Shown here: positions 7,923 through 17,339 of the stretch, in pieces | Numbering within the stretch: position 1 is the stretch's first letter | Layout: every line of letters starts with the position of its first letter | Assembly: GCF_000698555.1 (NCBI RefSeq) | Contig: NZ_JFHE01000001.1 | Location: 186,001 to 250,000, forward strand | Length of the DNA: 64,000 bases | Reading direction: 5' to 3' | DNA from: Caballeronia grimmiae | Lineage (GTDB): Bacteria; Pseudomonadota; Gammaproteobacteria; Burkholderiales; Burkholderiaceae | Notes under the pieces: generated by a model | The model's database searches: none | The model's input: the letters and a program-made list of their open reading frames with translations, nothing else | What the model was told of the DNA's origin: nothing | Made by a program: the position numbers and the translations under genes

Positions 7923-9236
7923 TCACGCCGCCAGCGATTTCCTCAACGCCGTGCGCGACGCGGGAAAGCGCACGATGAACGTGCTGCCCCGCCCCACTTC
8001 GCTCTTCACATCCAGCTCGGCATGATGCCGTTGCAGCACGTGCTTGACGATGGCGAGACCCAGTCCCGTGCCGCCGGTGTCGCGCGAACGGCTGCGGTCG
8101 ATGCGATAGAAACGCTCCGTCAGCCGCGGAATATGTTCGGCCGCGATCCCCGGCCCGCTGTCGCGCACGATGAACATCGCGCGATCGTTCTCGCGCTGCC
8201 AGGTCACATCGATTGCGCCGCCCTCGGGCGTATAACGCACGGCGTTCGTCACGAGGTTGCCGAGCGCGCTCACCACTTCCGTTTCCGCACCCGCGACCGT
8301 CACGGCGTCGTCCACATGAAAGGCGATGCGATGCCGCCCACCTGACAGGTTGTTCGCATCGTTCTCCAGATGACGGAGCACGGCGCGCATGTCGAGCAGA
8401 TCATCGCTCGGGGGACGGATATCGCCTTCTAGATTCGCCAGCACGAGCAGGTCACGCACGATGTTCTGCATGCGCGTCGCCTGTTGATCCATCATGTCGA
8501 GATAGCGCCGGCGGTCGGCTTCGTCGAGCGGCAGGTCGCGCAGGGTTTCCAGAAAGCCCGATAACACCGTCAGCGGCGTCTTCAGTTCGTGCGATACGTT
8601 CGCGACGAAATCGCGGCGCATGGAGTCGGTGCGTTCGAGCTCGGTGATGTCCTGCGTGAGGATCAGCTTGCGATGTTCGCCATAAGGAAACACCTGCACC
8701 GAGATGGTCCGCTGCCGGTTCTCGCCCATCCCGCGCATGATCAGCATCTGCTCGTAATGATGCGAATTCAGGTAGCGGATGAAGTCCGGCTGACGCACGA
8801 GATGCGTGATGTGCTGCCGCAGGTCGCGCTTCGCATCCAGCCCGAAGTGCGTCTCGGCGATGGCGTTGCACCACTCGATCTGATCGTGATCGTCGAGCAT
8901 CGCGACGCCGTTGGGCGATGCCTGTATTGCCTGGATAAAGCGTGAATGCTGCTGTTCGACCTGACGCACTTGCGCGTGCCAGCGCTTCGCGAGCTTGTGC
9001 AGGCGGTAGTAGATTTCGCCCCAGATGCCGAGCGCGCTGGGCACTTCGCCATAGACCGGCGCTTCCAGCAGACGCCACAAGCGCTGTGTGTGAAACGTGC
9101 TGAAGAAGGTCTGCACGACGAGCATGAGCACCGCGAAACCGAGCGCGACGGGCACGCCGGCGAACGCGCCGATCGCCGCGCTGAGCGCGGCGAGCAGGAC
9201 GAGGGACACGATGGAACGCGTCCAGATGATGTTCAT
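7923..9236 (-). CDS. phoR: Phosphate sensor histidine kinase PhoR
   Basis: 437-residue inner-membrane kinase. Two hydrophobic segments occupy about residues 8-45, and a PAS-like region about 100-195 follows. The dimerisation and phosphoacceptor motif FVANVSHELKTPLTVL carries His216. The ATPase part has N-box NLVTNAVRYTPEGG and G-boxes RDSGPGIAAEHI and GGTGLGLAIVKHVL. PhoR phosphorylates PhoB when the Pst-PhoU complex reports low phosphate. It is the last gene of the minus-strand pst-phoU-phoB-phoR series, 50 bases after phoB. Confidence 0.95.
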   Translation of the reverse strand: MNIIWTRSIVSLVLLAALSAAIGAFAGVPVALGFAVLMLVVQTFFSTFHTQRLWRLLEAPVYGEVPSALGIWGEIYYRLHKLAKRWHAQVRQVEQQHSRFIQAIQASPNGVAMLDDHDQIEWCNAIAETHFGLDAKRDLRQHITHLVRQPDFIRYLNSHHYEQMLIMRGMGENRQRTISVQVFPYGEHRKLILTQDITELERTDSMRRDFVANVSHELKTPLTVLSGFLETLRDLPLDEADRRRYLDMMDQQATRMQNIVRDLLVLANLEGDIRPPSDDLLDMRAVLRHLENDANNLSGGRHRIAFHVDDAVTVAGAETEVVSALGNLVTNAVRYTPEGGAIDVTWQRENDRAMFIVRDSGPGIAAEHIPRLTERFYRIDRSRSRDTGGTGLGLAIVKHVLQRHHAELDVKSEVGRGSTFIVRFPASRTALRKSLAA

Positions 9237-9286
9237 GTTGTCGATCGATCAGATGAGCGCGATTGCACGCCACGCATGCGCGGGCG

Positions 9287-9994
9287 TCACGCGCCCTTTG
9301 CCAGCCGATAACCGCTGCCGCGCACCGTTTCGATCATAGCATCGCAACCGGCGGGCTTGAGCGCGGCGCGCAGGCGCTTGATGTGGACATCGACCGTTCG
9401 TTCTTCGACGAACACGTGATCGCCCCAGACCTGATCGAGCAGTTGCGTGCGGCTGTGCACGCGCTCCGGATGCGTCATGAAGAAATGCAGCAGGCGGAAC
9501 TCGGTCGGGCCGAGATCGAGCTTGATGTCGTTGCCCGAATGACTCGCAGCCACGCGATGCGTCGCCGGATCGAGGCGCAGGCCGTTGATCGCGACGACGT
9601 CCTCGGTCAACTGCGGCGCGCGCCGGCGCAACACCGCCTTGATGCGCGCCATCAGTTCCTTCGGCGAGAAGGGCTTGGTGACGTAATCGTCCGCGCCGAT
9701 TTCGAGGCCGAGCACCTTGTCCTGCTCGTCGCCGCGCGCGGTCAGCATGATGATCGGAATATGCTTCGTGCGCTCGTGATGGCGCAGCTCGCGCGCGAAC
9801 GTGACGCCCGACTTGCCCGGCAGCATCCAGTCGAGCAGCACGAGATCGGGCAGCACGTCGCTAATGAGGTTCTGCGCCTGCTCCGCGTTGTACGCGCGAA
9901 TCGGGCAATGACCCGCATGTTGCAGGTTCACCGCAATGAGTTCGGAGATCGCGGGTTCGTCTTCGACGACGAGGATACTGCTGGGCATCGGCAC
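9287..9994 (-). CDS. phoB: Phosphate regulon response regulator PhoB
   Basis: 235 residues. The N-terminal receiver has the acidic pair EDEP, phospho-acceptor Asp55 in LVLLDWMLPG and Lys in YVTKPFSPKEL. The C-terminal winged-helix OmpR/PhoB DNA-binding domain includes SRTQLLDQVWG and VDVHIKRLRAAL. Phosphorylated PhoB binds tandem PHO-box repeats and recruits sigma-70 polymerase. Candidate targets in this window lie before pstS, olsB and ppk. It follows phoU by 33 bases. Confidence 0.96.
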   Translation of the reverse strand: MPMPSSILVVEDEPAISELIAVNLQHAGHCPIRAYNAEQAQNLISDVLPDLVLLDWMLPGKSGVTFARELRHHERTKHIPIIMLTARGDEQDKVLGLEIGADDYVTKPFSPKELMARIKAVLRRRAPQLTEDVVAINGLRLDPATHRVAASHSGNDIKLDLGPTEFRLLHFFMTHPERVHSRTQLLDQVWGDHVFVEERTVDVHIKRLRAALKPAGCDAMIETVRGSGYRLAKGA

Positions 9995-10027
9995 CTCTTT
10001 GACCTTTTGCTTGAAGTGAAAGGAGGA

Positions 10028-10732
10028 TTAGCTGAGCGCTTCGCGTTCGAGCTGGTCGCGCGAGATATGGCGCACGTCGGTCCCCTTCACGATGTAGATG
10101 ATGAACTCCGCGATGTTCTTCGCGTGATCGCCGATGCGCTCCACCGCCTTCGCGATGAACAGGTAATCGAGGCCCGCCGAAATCGTGCGCGGGTCTTCCA
10201 TCATGTACGTGACGAGCTTGCGCACGAAGGCGCGGAATTCTTCGTCGATGGCTTTGTCGTCGCGCACGATCTGAGCGGCGGCAACGGTATCCAGACGCGC
10301 GAAGGCATCGAGCGCGCGGCGCAGAATCGACACCGCCATTTCGCCCGACAGCTTGATTTCCGCGATATTCACGGTGCGTCCCGCGCCGTCTTCGTTGATG
10401 CGCTTTACGCGCTTCGCGATCTTCTCGGCTTCGTCGCCGGCGCGTTCGAGATTCGTGATGGTCTTCGAGATCGCCATCAGAAGACGCAGGTCGCGTGCGG
10501 CCGGCTGGCGGCGCGCGATGATGTTGCTGCACTCCTCGTCGATCTCGACTTCCATCATGTTCAGACGCGCTTCCGCGCCGATCACCTGGTCGGCGACCTC
10601 GATATCGAACTCGTTGAGCGCGTGCATGGCGGAGACGATTTGCGACTCCACGAGACCGCCCATTGCCAGCACTTTCGACGACACCGCGTTGAGATCGGCG
10701 TCGAACTGACTCGACAGATGTTTATCGGACAT
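10028..10732 (-). CDS. phoU: Phosphate signalling regulator PhoU
   Basis: 234-residue all-helical protein with two PhoU repeats; family signatures are MGGLVESQIVSAMHAL and, in the second half, LFIAKAVERIGDHAKNIAEF. PhoU joins the Pst transporter to PhoR and keeps the Pho regulon off when phosphate is plentiful. It lies between pstB (41 bases) and phoB (33 bases), so it is probably part of one long operon. Confidence 0.95.
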   Translation of the reverse strand: MSDKHLSSQFDADLNAVSSKVLAMGGLVESQIVSAMHALNEFDIEVADQVIGAEARLNMMEVEIDEECSNIIARRQPAARDLRLLMAISKTITNLERAGDEAEKIAKRVKRINEDGAGRTVNIAEIKLSGEMAVSILRRALDAFARLDTVAAAQIVRDDKAIDEEFRAFVRKLVTYMMEDPRTISAGLDYLFIAKAVERIGDHAKNIAEFIIYIVKGTDVRHISRDQLEREALS

Positions 10733-10773
10733 ATTCTGCTCCTGTTCCTTTCGTGCGATTGGCTGCGCGCGCT

Positions 10774-11649
10774 TCAGCCGAACCGGCCCGTGATGTAGTC
10801 TTCCGTCTCCTTGCGGGCGGGCTTGATGAAGATCTTCTCCGTATCGCCGAATTCGATCAATTCACCAAGGTACATATAAGCAGTGTAGTCCGAGCAGCGC
10901 GCCGCCTGCTGCATGTTGTGAGTGACGATCACCACGGTGTAGTCGTTCTTCAGCTCCGCGATCAGTTCTTCGATGCGGCCCGTCGAGATCGGGTCGAGCG
11001 CGGAGCAAGGTTCATCGAGCAACAGCACTTCCGGGCGGATCGCGATGCCGCGCGCAATGCACAGGCGCTGCTGCTGGCCGCCCGACAGGCCGTAGCCGCT
11101 TTGCTGCAGCTTGTCCTTTACTTCGGTCCAGAGCGCCGCCTTCGTCAGCGCCCATTCGACGCGGTCGTCCATCTCCGAGCGCGACAGCTGCTCGAACATC
11201 TTCACGCCGAACGCGATGTTGTCGTAGATGGACATCGGAAACGGCGTCGGCTTCTGAAACACCATGCCGATGCGCGCGCGCAGCAACGAGATGTCGCGCG
11301 TCGTCTCGAGCAGGTTCGCGCCGTCCATCAGAATTTCGCCTTCCGCGCGCTGCTCGGGATAGAGCGCGTACATCTTGTTGAACGTGCGCAAAAGCGTGGA
11401 CTTGCCGCATCCCGACGGACCGATGAACGCCGTCACCTTCTTCTCGGGAATGCGCAGGTTGATGTTCTTCAGCGCGTGATACTTGTTGTAGAAGAAGTTG
11501 AGGTTGTTGACCTCGATCTTCGGCTTGATGGAATCGGCCGGCTGCGAGGCGTGCGTCGGGCGCACGCTGCCGGGCACCGGACCGCGTTCGATGCTCGCGT
11601 TGCCGGCCTTCGATTCGAGGTGGTTGACACCACTTTCGACCAGATTCAT
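10774..11649 (-). CDS. pstB: Phosphate ABC transporter ATPase PstB
   Basis: 291 residues. It has Walker [10 protein letters not shown] (residues 77-85), signature [16 protein letters not shown], Walker [14 protein letters not shown] and switch histidine VTHNMQQA. It powers high-affinity phosphate uptake through PstC-PstA. About 45 residues precede the ABC core ([10 protein letters not shown]), longer than in E. coli; whether all are translated is uncertain, since no internal start is clearly better. It is 15 bases after pstA. Confidence 0.95.
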   Translation of the reverse strand: MNLVESGVNHLESKAGNASIERGPVPGSVRPTHASQPADSIKPKIEVNNLNFFYNKYHALKNINLRIPEKKVTAFIGPSGCGKSTLLRTFNKMYALYPEQRAEGEILMDGANLLETTRDISLLRARIGMVFQKPTPFPMSIYDNIAFGVKMFEQLSRSEMDDRVEWALTKAALWTEVKDKLQQSGYGLSGGQQQRLCIARGIAIRPEVLLLDEPCSALDPISTGRIEELIAELKNDYTVVIVTHNMQQAARCSDYTAYMYLGELIEFGDTEKIFIKPARKETEDYITGRFG

Positions 11650-11664
11650 GGAATCACTCCGCCC

Positions 11665-12552
11665 TTATTTCTTCGTGAAGATCGCACGCGCCAGGATATT
11701 CAGACCCAGCACGCCGAGCGTAATCAGGAACACACCGGCCCACGCGAGCACTTGCCATTGCGGGAACGGGCTCATCGCGAACTTGTATATCGTCACCGGC
11801 AGATTGGCCACCGGCTGATTCATGTCCAGCGAGAAAAACTGGTTCGACAGCGCCGTGAAGAGGAGCGGCGCGGTTTCCCCGGCGATGCGCGCGACCGCGA
11901 GCAGCACACCGGTGACGATGCCGCCTACCGACGCTTTCAGCGTGATCGACATCACCATCTTCCACTTCGGCGTGCCGAGCGCGAACGCCGCTTCGCGCAG
12001 CGCGTTCGGCACGAGCTTCAGCATGTTCTCCGTGGTGCGGATGACGATCGGAATCTGCAGCAGCGCGAGCGCGATGACGCCCGCCCAGCCGGAGAAACGC
12101 CCCATCTTCGCGACGACGAGCGCATACACGAACAAGCCGACGACGATCGACGGTGCGGACAGCAGGATGTCGTTGATAAAGCGCGTGATGTTCGCGAGCC
12201 AGCGCTTTTGCCCGTATTCCGCGAGATAGACGCCCGCGAGAATGCCGAGCGGCGTGCCGACGCATGTGGCGAGCACGACCAGCATCAGGCTGCCGACGAT
12301 CGCGTTCGCGAGACCGCCGCCATCGGTGTTGGGCGGGGGCGTCGATTGCGTGAACAGTTCCATCGACAGGCCGGAAACGCCGAGCTTCAGCGTCGTGAAG
12401 AGAATCCACACGAGCCAGAGCAGGCCGAAGGCCATCGCCGCTAGCGACAGCGTCAGCGCGATTGCATTGGTGCCGCGGCGGCGGCGCTGCAGCTTCATGC
12501 GCGTCGCTTGCACGCGGTCGTGGTCCTGATCGAACGTGGCGGGACGGTTCAC
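11665..12552 (-). CDS. pstA: Phosphate ABC transporter permease PstA
   Basis: 295 residues with six hydrophobic segments and the binding-protein-dependent permease fold. The EAA-type loop that docks PstB is visible as [16 protein letters not shown]. It forms the inner-membrane phosphate channel with PstC. Its start overlaps the pstC stop by four bases (ATGA type), which suggests coupled translation. Confidence 0.95.
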   Translation of the reverse strand: MNRPATFDQDHDRVQATRMKLQRRRRGTNAIALTLSLAAMAFGLLWLVWILFTTLKLGVSGLSMELFTQSTPPPNTDGGGLANAIVGSLMLVVLATCVGTPLGILAGVYLAEYGQKRWLANITRFINDILLSAPSIVVGLFVYALVVAKMGRFSGWAGVIALALLQIPIVIRTTENMLKLVPNALREAAFALGTPKWKMVMSITLKASVGGIVTGVLLAVARIAGETAPLLFTALSNQFFSLDMNQPVANLPVTIYKFAMSPFPQWQVLAWAGVFLITLGVLGLNILARAIFTKK

Positions 12553-13532
12553 TTGACACCCTCCCCGCGTTCCATGCGCAAGAGCATCAGTTTGGAGAGC
12601 GCGAGCACGAAGAACGTGATGACGAAGAGAATCAGGCCAAGCTCCATCAACGCCGATGTATGCAGGCCAGGACTTGCTTCCGCGAACTCGTTGGCGAGCG
12701 CGGACGTGATGCTGTTGCCCGGCGAAAACAGCGACACGTTATCGAGCAGATTCGTGTTGCCGATCACGAAGGTCACGGCCATCGTCTCGCCGAGCGCGCG
12801 GCCGAGGCCGAGCATGACGCCGCCGATCACCCCGGCGCGCGTGTACGGCAACACGATCTTCCACATCACTTCCCAGGTCGTGCAGCCGATGCCGTATGCC
12901 GATTCCTTCAGCAGCACGGGCGTGACTTCGAACACGTCGCGCATCACCGATGCGATGTAGGGGATGATCATGATCGCGAGAATGACGCCCGCGCACAGAA
13001 TGCCGATACCGATGGGCGGCCCCTGAAACAGCGCGCCGATCACGGGCACGCCGCCGAGCACGGCGCCGAGCGGCTTCTCGAAGTACTTCGCGAAGATCGG
13101 CGCGAACACGAGCAGGCCCCACATGCCGTAGACGATCGACGGAATCGCCGCGAGCAGTTCGATCGCGACGCCGAGCGGACGGCGCAGCCAAGCCGGCGAC
13201 AGTTCGGTCAGAAAGAGCGCGATGCCGAAGCTCACCGGCACCGCGATGATGAGCGCGATGATCGACGTCGCGAGCGTGCCGTAGATCGGCACGAGCGCGC
13301 CGAAGCTGTCGCTGGGTGGATCCCAGTCCGCGCGCCACAGAAAGCTGAGCCCGAATTTTTCGATGGTCGGCATCGACGCGACGAGCAGCGAAACGATGAT
13401 GCCGCCGAGCAGAAGCAGCGTCACCACCGCCGCGAGCCGCGTGATGCCGCCGAAGATGATGTCGCCGATACGGCCGGGGGCGCGCTGCGCGTGCGCCGCC
13501 GGAGGTGCCGACGCGAGGTTGGTGTCCGACAT
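12549..13532 (-). CDS. pstC: Phosphate ABC transporter permease PstC
   Basis: 327 residues with several membrane segments (first around residues 30-55) and the coupling loop [18 protein letters not shown]. It is the partner of PstA. It follows pstS after 118 bases that contain a strong hairpin and overlaps pstA by four bases. Confidence 0.95.
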   Translation of the reverse strand: MSDTNLASAPPAAHAQRAPGRIGDIIFGGITRLAAVVTLLLLGGIIVSLLVASMPTIEKFGLSFLWRADWDPPSDSFGALVPIYGTLATSIIALIIAVPVSFGIALFLTELSPAWLRRPLGVAIELLAAIPSIVYGMWGLLVFAPIFAKYFEKPLGAVLGGVPVIGALFQGPPIGIGILCAGVILAIMIIPYIASVMRDVFEVTPVLLKESAYGIGCTTWEVMWKIVLPYTRAGVIGGVMLGLGRALGETMAVTFVIGNTNLLDNVSLFSPGNSITSALANEFAEASPGLHTSALMELGLILFVITFFVLALSKLMLLRMERGEGVK

Positions 13533-13560
13533 GGGAGCCTTGGTTACGCTGCGTGTCAGA

Positions 13561-13590
13561 CCGCGCGGCGGCTTCTGGCGCGCCGCGCGG
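13561..13590 (-). repeat. Intercistronic hairpin between pstS and pstC
   Basis: Inverted repeat CCGCGCGGCG / CGCCGCGCGG with a 10-base loop and no T-run. A structure here could protect the 3' end of pstS mRNA or partly stop transcription, giving more binding protein than permease. That role is inferred from other pst operons. Confidence 0.5.
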
Positions 13591-13650
13591 CTTGTTGTTG
13601 CTGCTGTCCCGCCAGTGCAGCTTAGGACAGTTTCAAACTGCGCGTACTGC

Positions 13651-14682
13651 TTACTCCGCGACCGGCTTGCCCGACGCGTCCTTCACCTTCGCCTTCCATT
13701 GCGAGCGGATTTCCGCCACGACCGATTCCGGCAGCGAGATGTAGTCCAGATCGTTCGCCGCCTGACCGCCGTTCTTGAACGCCCAGTCGAAGAACTTCAG
13801 CGTCTCCGCGCCCTGCGCCGCCTTGTCCTGCGTCGAATGCAGCAGTACGAAGGTCGCGCCGACGATAGGCCATGCGTCCTTGCCCTGTTCGTTCGTCAGG
13901 ATCTGGTAGAACGACTTCGACCAGTCCGCGCCCGCAGCCGCTGCCTTGAACGTCTTCGTTTCCGGCTCGACGACCGTGCCCGCCGAGTTCTTCATCCCGA
14001 CGTAGGTCATCTTGTTCTGCTTCGCGTACGCCCATTCGACGTAGCCGATCGCGCCCGGCAGACGCTGCACGAAAGCCGCGACGCCGTCGTTGCCCTTGCC
14101 GCCCGTGCCGGTCGGCCAGTTGACCGTCGAACCTTCGCCAACCTTCGACTTCCACTCGGTGTTGACCTTCGACAGGTAGTTCGTCCAGATGAAGCTCGTG
14201 CCCGAGCCGTCCGCGCGGCGCACGACAGCGATGTCCGTATCCGGCAACTTGACCTTCGGGTTAAGCGCGGCGATCGCCGGGTCGTTCCACTTCTTGATCT
14301 TGCCGAGATAGATGTCGCCGAGCACTTCACCCGACAGAATCACTTCGCCCGCCTTCACGCCGGGGACGTTGATCACCGGCACGACGCCGCCGACCACCGT
14401 CGGAAACTGGAAGAGGCCGTCCTTTGCAAGCTGGTCGTCCTTCAGCGGCGCGTCCGAGCCCGCGAAATCGACGGTCTTTGCGACGATCTGCTTGATGCCG
14501 CCCGAAGAACCGATGCCCTGGTAGTTGACCTTGCCGCCGCCGCTTTTCTGATACGCGTCTGCCCACTTGGTGTAGATCGGAGCTGCGAAGGTACTGCCCG
14601 CGCCGGTGATATCGGCCGCTTGCGCAGAGATGGCGAACATTGCGCCAATCACGGCAGCCAGCGCGGTGTGCATCAATTTCAT
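13651..14682 (-). CDS. pstS: Periplasmic phosphate-binding protein PstS
   Basis: 343 residues with a Sec signal peptide ending near AISAQA. The mature start [20 protein letters not shown] and the loop [15 protein letters not shown] carry the phosphate-binding Ser/Thr/Gly pattern, with [16 protein letters not shown] as a further binding segment. It captures orthophosphate in the periplasm for PstCAB. It is first in the minus-strand operon and sits directly behind a strong PHO box. Confidence 0.97.
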   Translation of the reverse strand: MKLMHTALAAVIGAMFAISAQAADITGAGSTFAAPIYTKWADAYQKSGGGKVNYQGIGSSGGIKQIVAKTVDFAGSDAPLKDDQLAKDGLFQFPTVVGGVVPVINVPGVKAGEVILSGEVLGDIYLGKIKKWNDPAIAALNPKVKLPDTDIAVVRRADGSGTSFIWTNYLSKVNTEWKSKVGEGSTVNWPTGTGGKGNDGVAAFVQRLPGAIGYVEWAYAKQNKMTYVGMKNSAGTVVEPETKTFKAAAAGADWSKSFYQILTNEQGKDAWPIVGATFVLLHSTQDKAAQGAETLKFFDWAFKNGGQAANDLDYISLPESVVAEIRSQWKAKVKDASGKPVAE

Positions 14683-14721
14683 GAGACCTCCAGAGTTGTG
14701 AGCGTGTGTACGTCACGGCGA

Positions 14722-14776
14722 AATATAGGCGGAGTCTGTGACAGTAATATGACGTTTGGTGATGCTTCCGTGACAG
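14722..14776 (-). promoter_or_regulatory. PHO-box promoter of pstS
   Basis: On the minus strand the best box is ACGTCAT, ATTA, CTGTCAC (14755 down to 14738), with a second degenerate box CTGTCAC, GGAA, GCATCAC just upstream (14776-14759). Ten bases after the last CTGTCAC lies TATATT (14727-14722), a -10 element. This is the clearest PhoB-type promoter in the window; the start of pstS is about 40 bases downstream. Confidence 0.75.
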
Positions 14777-14832
14777 CGGTCTTACGAATCGAAAGCCGGT
14801 CGGGCGATCACCCGTCAGCCGGCTGCGGACAT

Positions 14833-14859
14833 AAAAAAAAGCGGGCCGAAGCCCGCTTT
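14833..14859 (-). terminator. Terminator after glmM
   Basis: Hairpin AAAGCGGGC / GCCCGCTTT with a four-base loop. On the minus strand it is followed by a run of eight T, 30 bases after the glmM stop, so it ends the ftsH-folP-glmM region. Confidence 0.85.
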
Positions 14860-14889
14860 CTTGCGAAGTACGCGCGTTTCTGCGAACGT

Positions 14890-16248
14890 CTACGAAGTCA
14901 CCTCTTTCACGACCTGCGCAATCGTTTCCGCGTGCCGAACGGCGTCTTGCTGCGCGGCGGCTTCCACCATCACGCGCAACACCGGCTCGGTCCCCGACGC
15001 TCGGATCAGCACACGACCATGCGAGTCGAGCGCGCGCTCGGCCTGCTCGACCGCGCGTCGAATTTCGTCGCTCTTTTTCCAGTCCGCGCCGGGACTCATG
15101 CGCACGTTGATGAGCTTTTGCGGGAAGAGGCTCACGCCGTCGAGCAGTTCGGCGATCGACTTGCCGCTGCGCTTGATCGCCGCCAGCACGAGCAGCGCGG
15201 AGACGATGCCGTCGCCGGTCGAATGCCTGTCGAGCGACAGAATGTGACCCGAGCCTTCCGCGCCGAGTTGCCAGCCGTGCTCGCGCAGTTTCTCGAGCAC
15301 GTAGCGGTCGCCGACCGCGGCGCGCACGAACTGCACACCCGCCTCTTTCAGCGCCACCTCGACCGCCATGTTGGTCATCAGCGTGCCGACCGCGCCTTCC
15401 ACCTGGCCGTGCGTCGCGATGCGGTCCTTCACCAGCACGTAGAGCAACTCGTCGCCGTTATAGAGACGGCCGGTCGAATCGACGATCTGCACGCGATCCG
15501 CGTCGCCATCCAGCGCGATGCCGATGTCCGCGTGGTGCTCCTTGACCGCGCGAACGAGCGCATCGGGCGCGGTTGCGCCGACTCCGTCGTTGATATTGAA
15601 GCCATTCGGCGACACGCCGATCGGCACGACTTCCGCGCCCAGTTCGTGGAAAACGTGCGGCGCGACGTCATAAGCGGCGCCGTGTGCGCAGTCCAGCACG
15701 ATCTTCATGCCGCGAAGATCGAAACTCGCGGGGAACGTGCTCTTGCAGAACTCGATATAGCGCCCGCCCGCGTCGTCGAGACGGCGCGCTTTGCCGAGAC
15801 GCTCGGACGGCGCGCACTCCATCGGCTGCTCGAGCTGCGCTTCGATTTCCAATTCGACTTCGTCGGGCAGCTTGTTGCCGTCGGCCGAGAAGAACTTGAT
15901 GCCGTTGTCGTCGTACGGATTATGCGATGCGCTGATCACCACGCCCGCCGAGAGCCGCAGCGCCCGCGTCAGATACGCGATGCCGGGCGTCGGCATCGGG
16001 CCGGCCAGCATCACGTCGACGCCTGCCGCCGAGAAGCCGGATTCGAGCGCGGCTTCGAGCATGTAGCCCGAAACGCGCGTGTCCTTGCCGATCAGCACAG
16101 TTGGCCGGTTGCCCTTCTGCGGCGACCGGTCCGCGCCGGCGAGCACCTTGCCGGCTGCATAGCCGAGCTTGAGGACGAAGTCCGGCGTGATCGGGGCCGC
16201 GCCCACGCGCCCACGGATGCCGTCTGTTCCAAAGTATCGTCGTGCCAT
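14890..16248 (-). CDS. glmM: Phosphoglucosamine mutase GlmM
   Basis: 452 residues of the alpha-D-phosphohexomutase family. It converts glucosamine-6-phosphate to glucosamine-1-phosphate for UDP-GlcNAc, peptidoglycan and LPS. The N-terminus [12 protein letters not shown] is the GlmM signature. The phosphoserine loop is [14 protein letters not shown] with Ser108 as the likely phosphorylated residue. The metal loop is [11 protein letters not shown] and the C-terminal phosphate loop is [14 protein letters not shown]. It follows folP by 112 bases, the same order as in E. coli. Confidence 0.96.
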   Translation of the reverse strand: MARRYFGTDGIRGRVGAAPITPDFVLKLGYAAGKVLAGADRSPQKGNRPTVLIGKDTRVSGYMLEAALESGFSAAGVDVMLAGPMPTPGIAYLTRALRLSAGVVISASHNPYDDNGIKFFSADGNKLPDEVELEIEAQLEQPMECAPSERLGKARRLDDAGGRYIEFCKSTFPASFDLRGMKIVLDCAHGAAYDVAPHVFHELGAEVVPIGVSPNGFNINDGVGATAPDALVRAVKEHHADIGIALDGDADRVQIVDSTGRLYNGDELLYVLVKDRIATHGQVEGAVGTLMTNMAVEVALKEAGVQFVRAAVGDRYVLEKLREHGWQLGAEGSGHILSLDRHSTGDGIVSALLVLAAIKRSGKSIAELLDGVSLFPQKLINVRMSPGADWKKSDEIRRAVEQAERALDSHGRVLIRASGTEPVLRVMVEAAAQQDAVRHAETIAQVVKEVTS

Positions 16249-16360
16249 CGTTGTTTGACCCTCCTCGCGGACTTTTGGCGCCTGTTGTGGTCCGCGGTGT
16301 TTGTTGACTACGCTGCCAGCGAGCGCCTGCGCGGCAGTCCTGCCCGATTCAAAGCCGGTT

Positions 16361-17245
16361 TCAATGATGCCCGCGACGGGCTGCGTCCTTGGTGGCCTGC
16401 CAGACTTTCAATGCGTCGACCGTTTCGGCGACATCGTGAACGCGGATGATCGCCGCGCCGCGCTCCGCCGCGCACACCGCCGCCGCCAGACTCGCGGGCA
16501 AGCGCTCGCCCGCGCCGCGCCCGGTCACGCCGCCGAGCATCGACTTGCGCGACATGCCCGCCAATAACGGGAAATGCGTGCCGTGAGGCAACGTCGCCGG
16601 AAGTTCGGCAAGTAGCGTGTAATTATGCCCGATCGCCTTGCCGAAACCGTAGCCGGGATCAAGACTGATACGGTCCGCCACCACTCCGGCCGCGTCCAGC
16701 GCCGAGACGCGTTCGACGAAGAAATCGCGCACCGAAGCGACCACGTCCTCGTAGACCGGCTCGTGGAGTTGCATCGTGCGTGGCTCGCCAAGCATGTGCA
16801 TCACGCACAGGCCGCATTGGCTGGCTGCGACGGCGTCGATCGCACCTTCCTGACGGAAGCCCCAGATGTCATTGATCATGTCCGCGCCCGCATCGAGGAC
16901 GGCTCGCATGACGGCGGGCTTGTAGGTGTCGACGGAAATCGGCACACGCACCGCATGCAGCGCCTCGACGATCGGCACCACGCGCGCCAGTTCCTCGTCG
17001 AGGGGCACTGGCGGCGCACCCGGACGCGTAGACTCGCCGCCTATGTCGATCATGTCCGCGCCATCGGCGATCATCTGCTCGGCGCGAGCGAGCGCGGCGT
17101 CGCGCGAGAGGAAGCGGCCGCCATCGGAGAACGAATCCGGCGTGACGTTGAGAATGCCCATTACCAGCGGACGGTCGAAGCGGAGCGTGAAACGGCCGCA
17201 TTGCAGCGGCTGCGCGGAAACGAGAGGTTCGGAGGAGGTAGTCAA
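16361..17245 (-). CDS. folP: Dihydropteroate synthase FolP
   Basis: Pterin-binding TIM barrel that joins para-aminobenzoate to dihydropterin pyrophosphate in folate synthesis; it is the sulfonamide target family. Signatures are [29 protein letters not shown], and DMINDIWGF. The start is uncertain. I chose TTG at 17245 (294 residues) because the frame further upstream runs into the terminator after ftsH; GCAGG lies eight bases before it. Confidence 0.92.
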   Translation of the reverse strand: MTTSSEPLVSAQPLQCGRFTLRFDRPLVMGILNVTPDSFSDGGRFLSRDAALARAEQMIADGADMIDIGGESTRPGAPPVPLDEELARVVPIVEALHAVRVPISVDTYKPAVMRAVLDAGADMINDIWGFRQEGAIDAVAASQCGLCVMHMLGEPRTMQLHEPVYEDVVASVRDFFVERVSALDAAGVVADRISLDPGYGFGKAIGHNYTLLAELPATLPHGTHFPLLAGMSRKSMLGGVTGRGAGERLPASLAAAVCAAERGAAIIRVHDVAETVDALKVWQATKDAARRGHH

Positions 17246-17287
17246 GCGATGCCTGCAAAGCAAGTGATGAAACGCGAGCCTTAAAGC

Positions 17288-17323
17288 AAAAATGGGCCGG
17301 CGTGCAGTGCACACCGGCCCATT
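17288..17323 (-). terminator. Terminator-like hairpin between ftsH and folP
   Basis: Arms AATGGGCCGG and CCGGCCCATT (17291-17300 and 17314-17323) with an inner GTGC/GCAC stem. On the minus strand it is followed by TTTTT. It lies only 17 bases after the ftsH stop and should end or weaken transcription into folP-glmM. Confidence 0.75.
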
Positions 17324-17339
17324 GTCAGACTCGGAGAAG

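Noticed and set aside
13363..16449. 1028-codon plus-strand ORF
   Set aside because: It is antisense to pstC, pstS and glmM and is Arg/His/Asp-rich without any domain; a GC-rich codon shadow.
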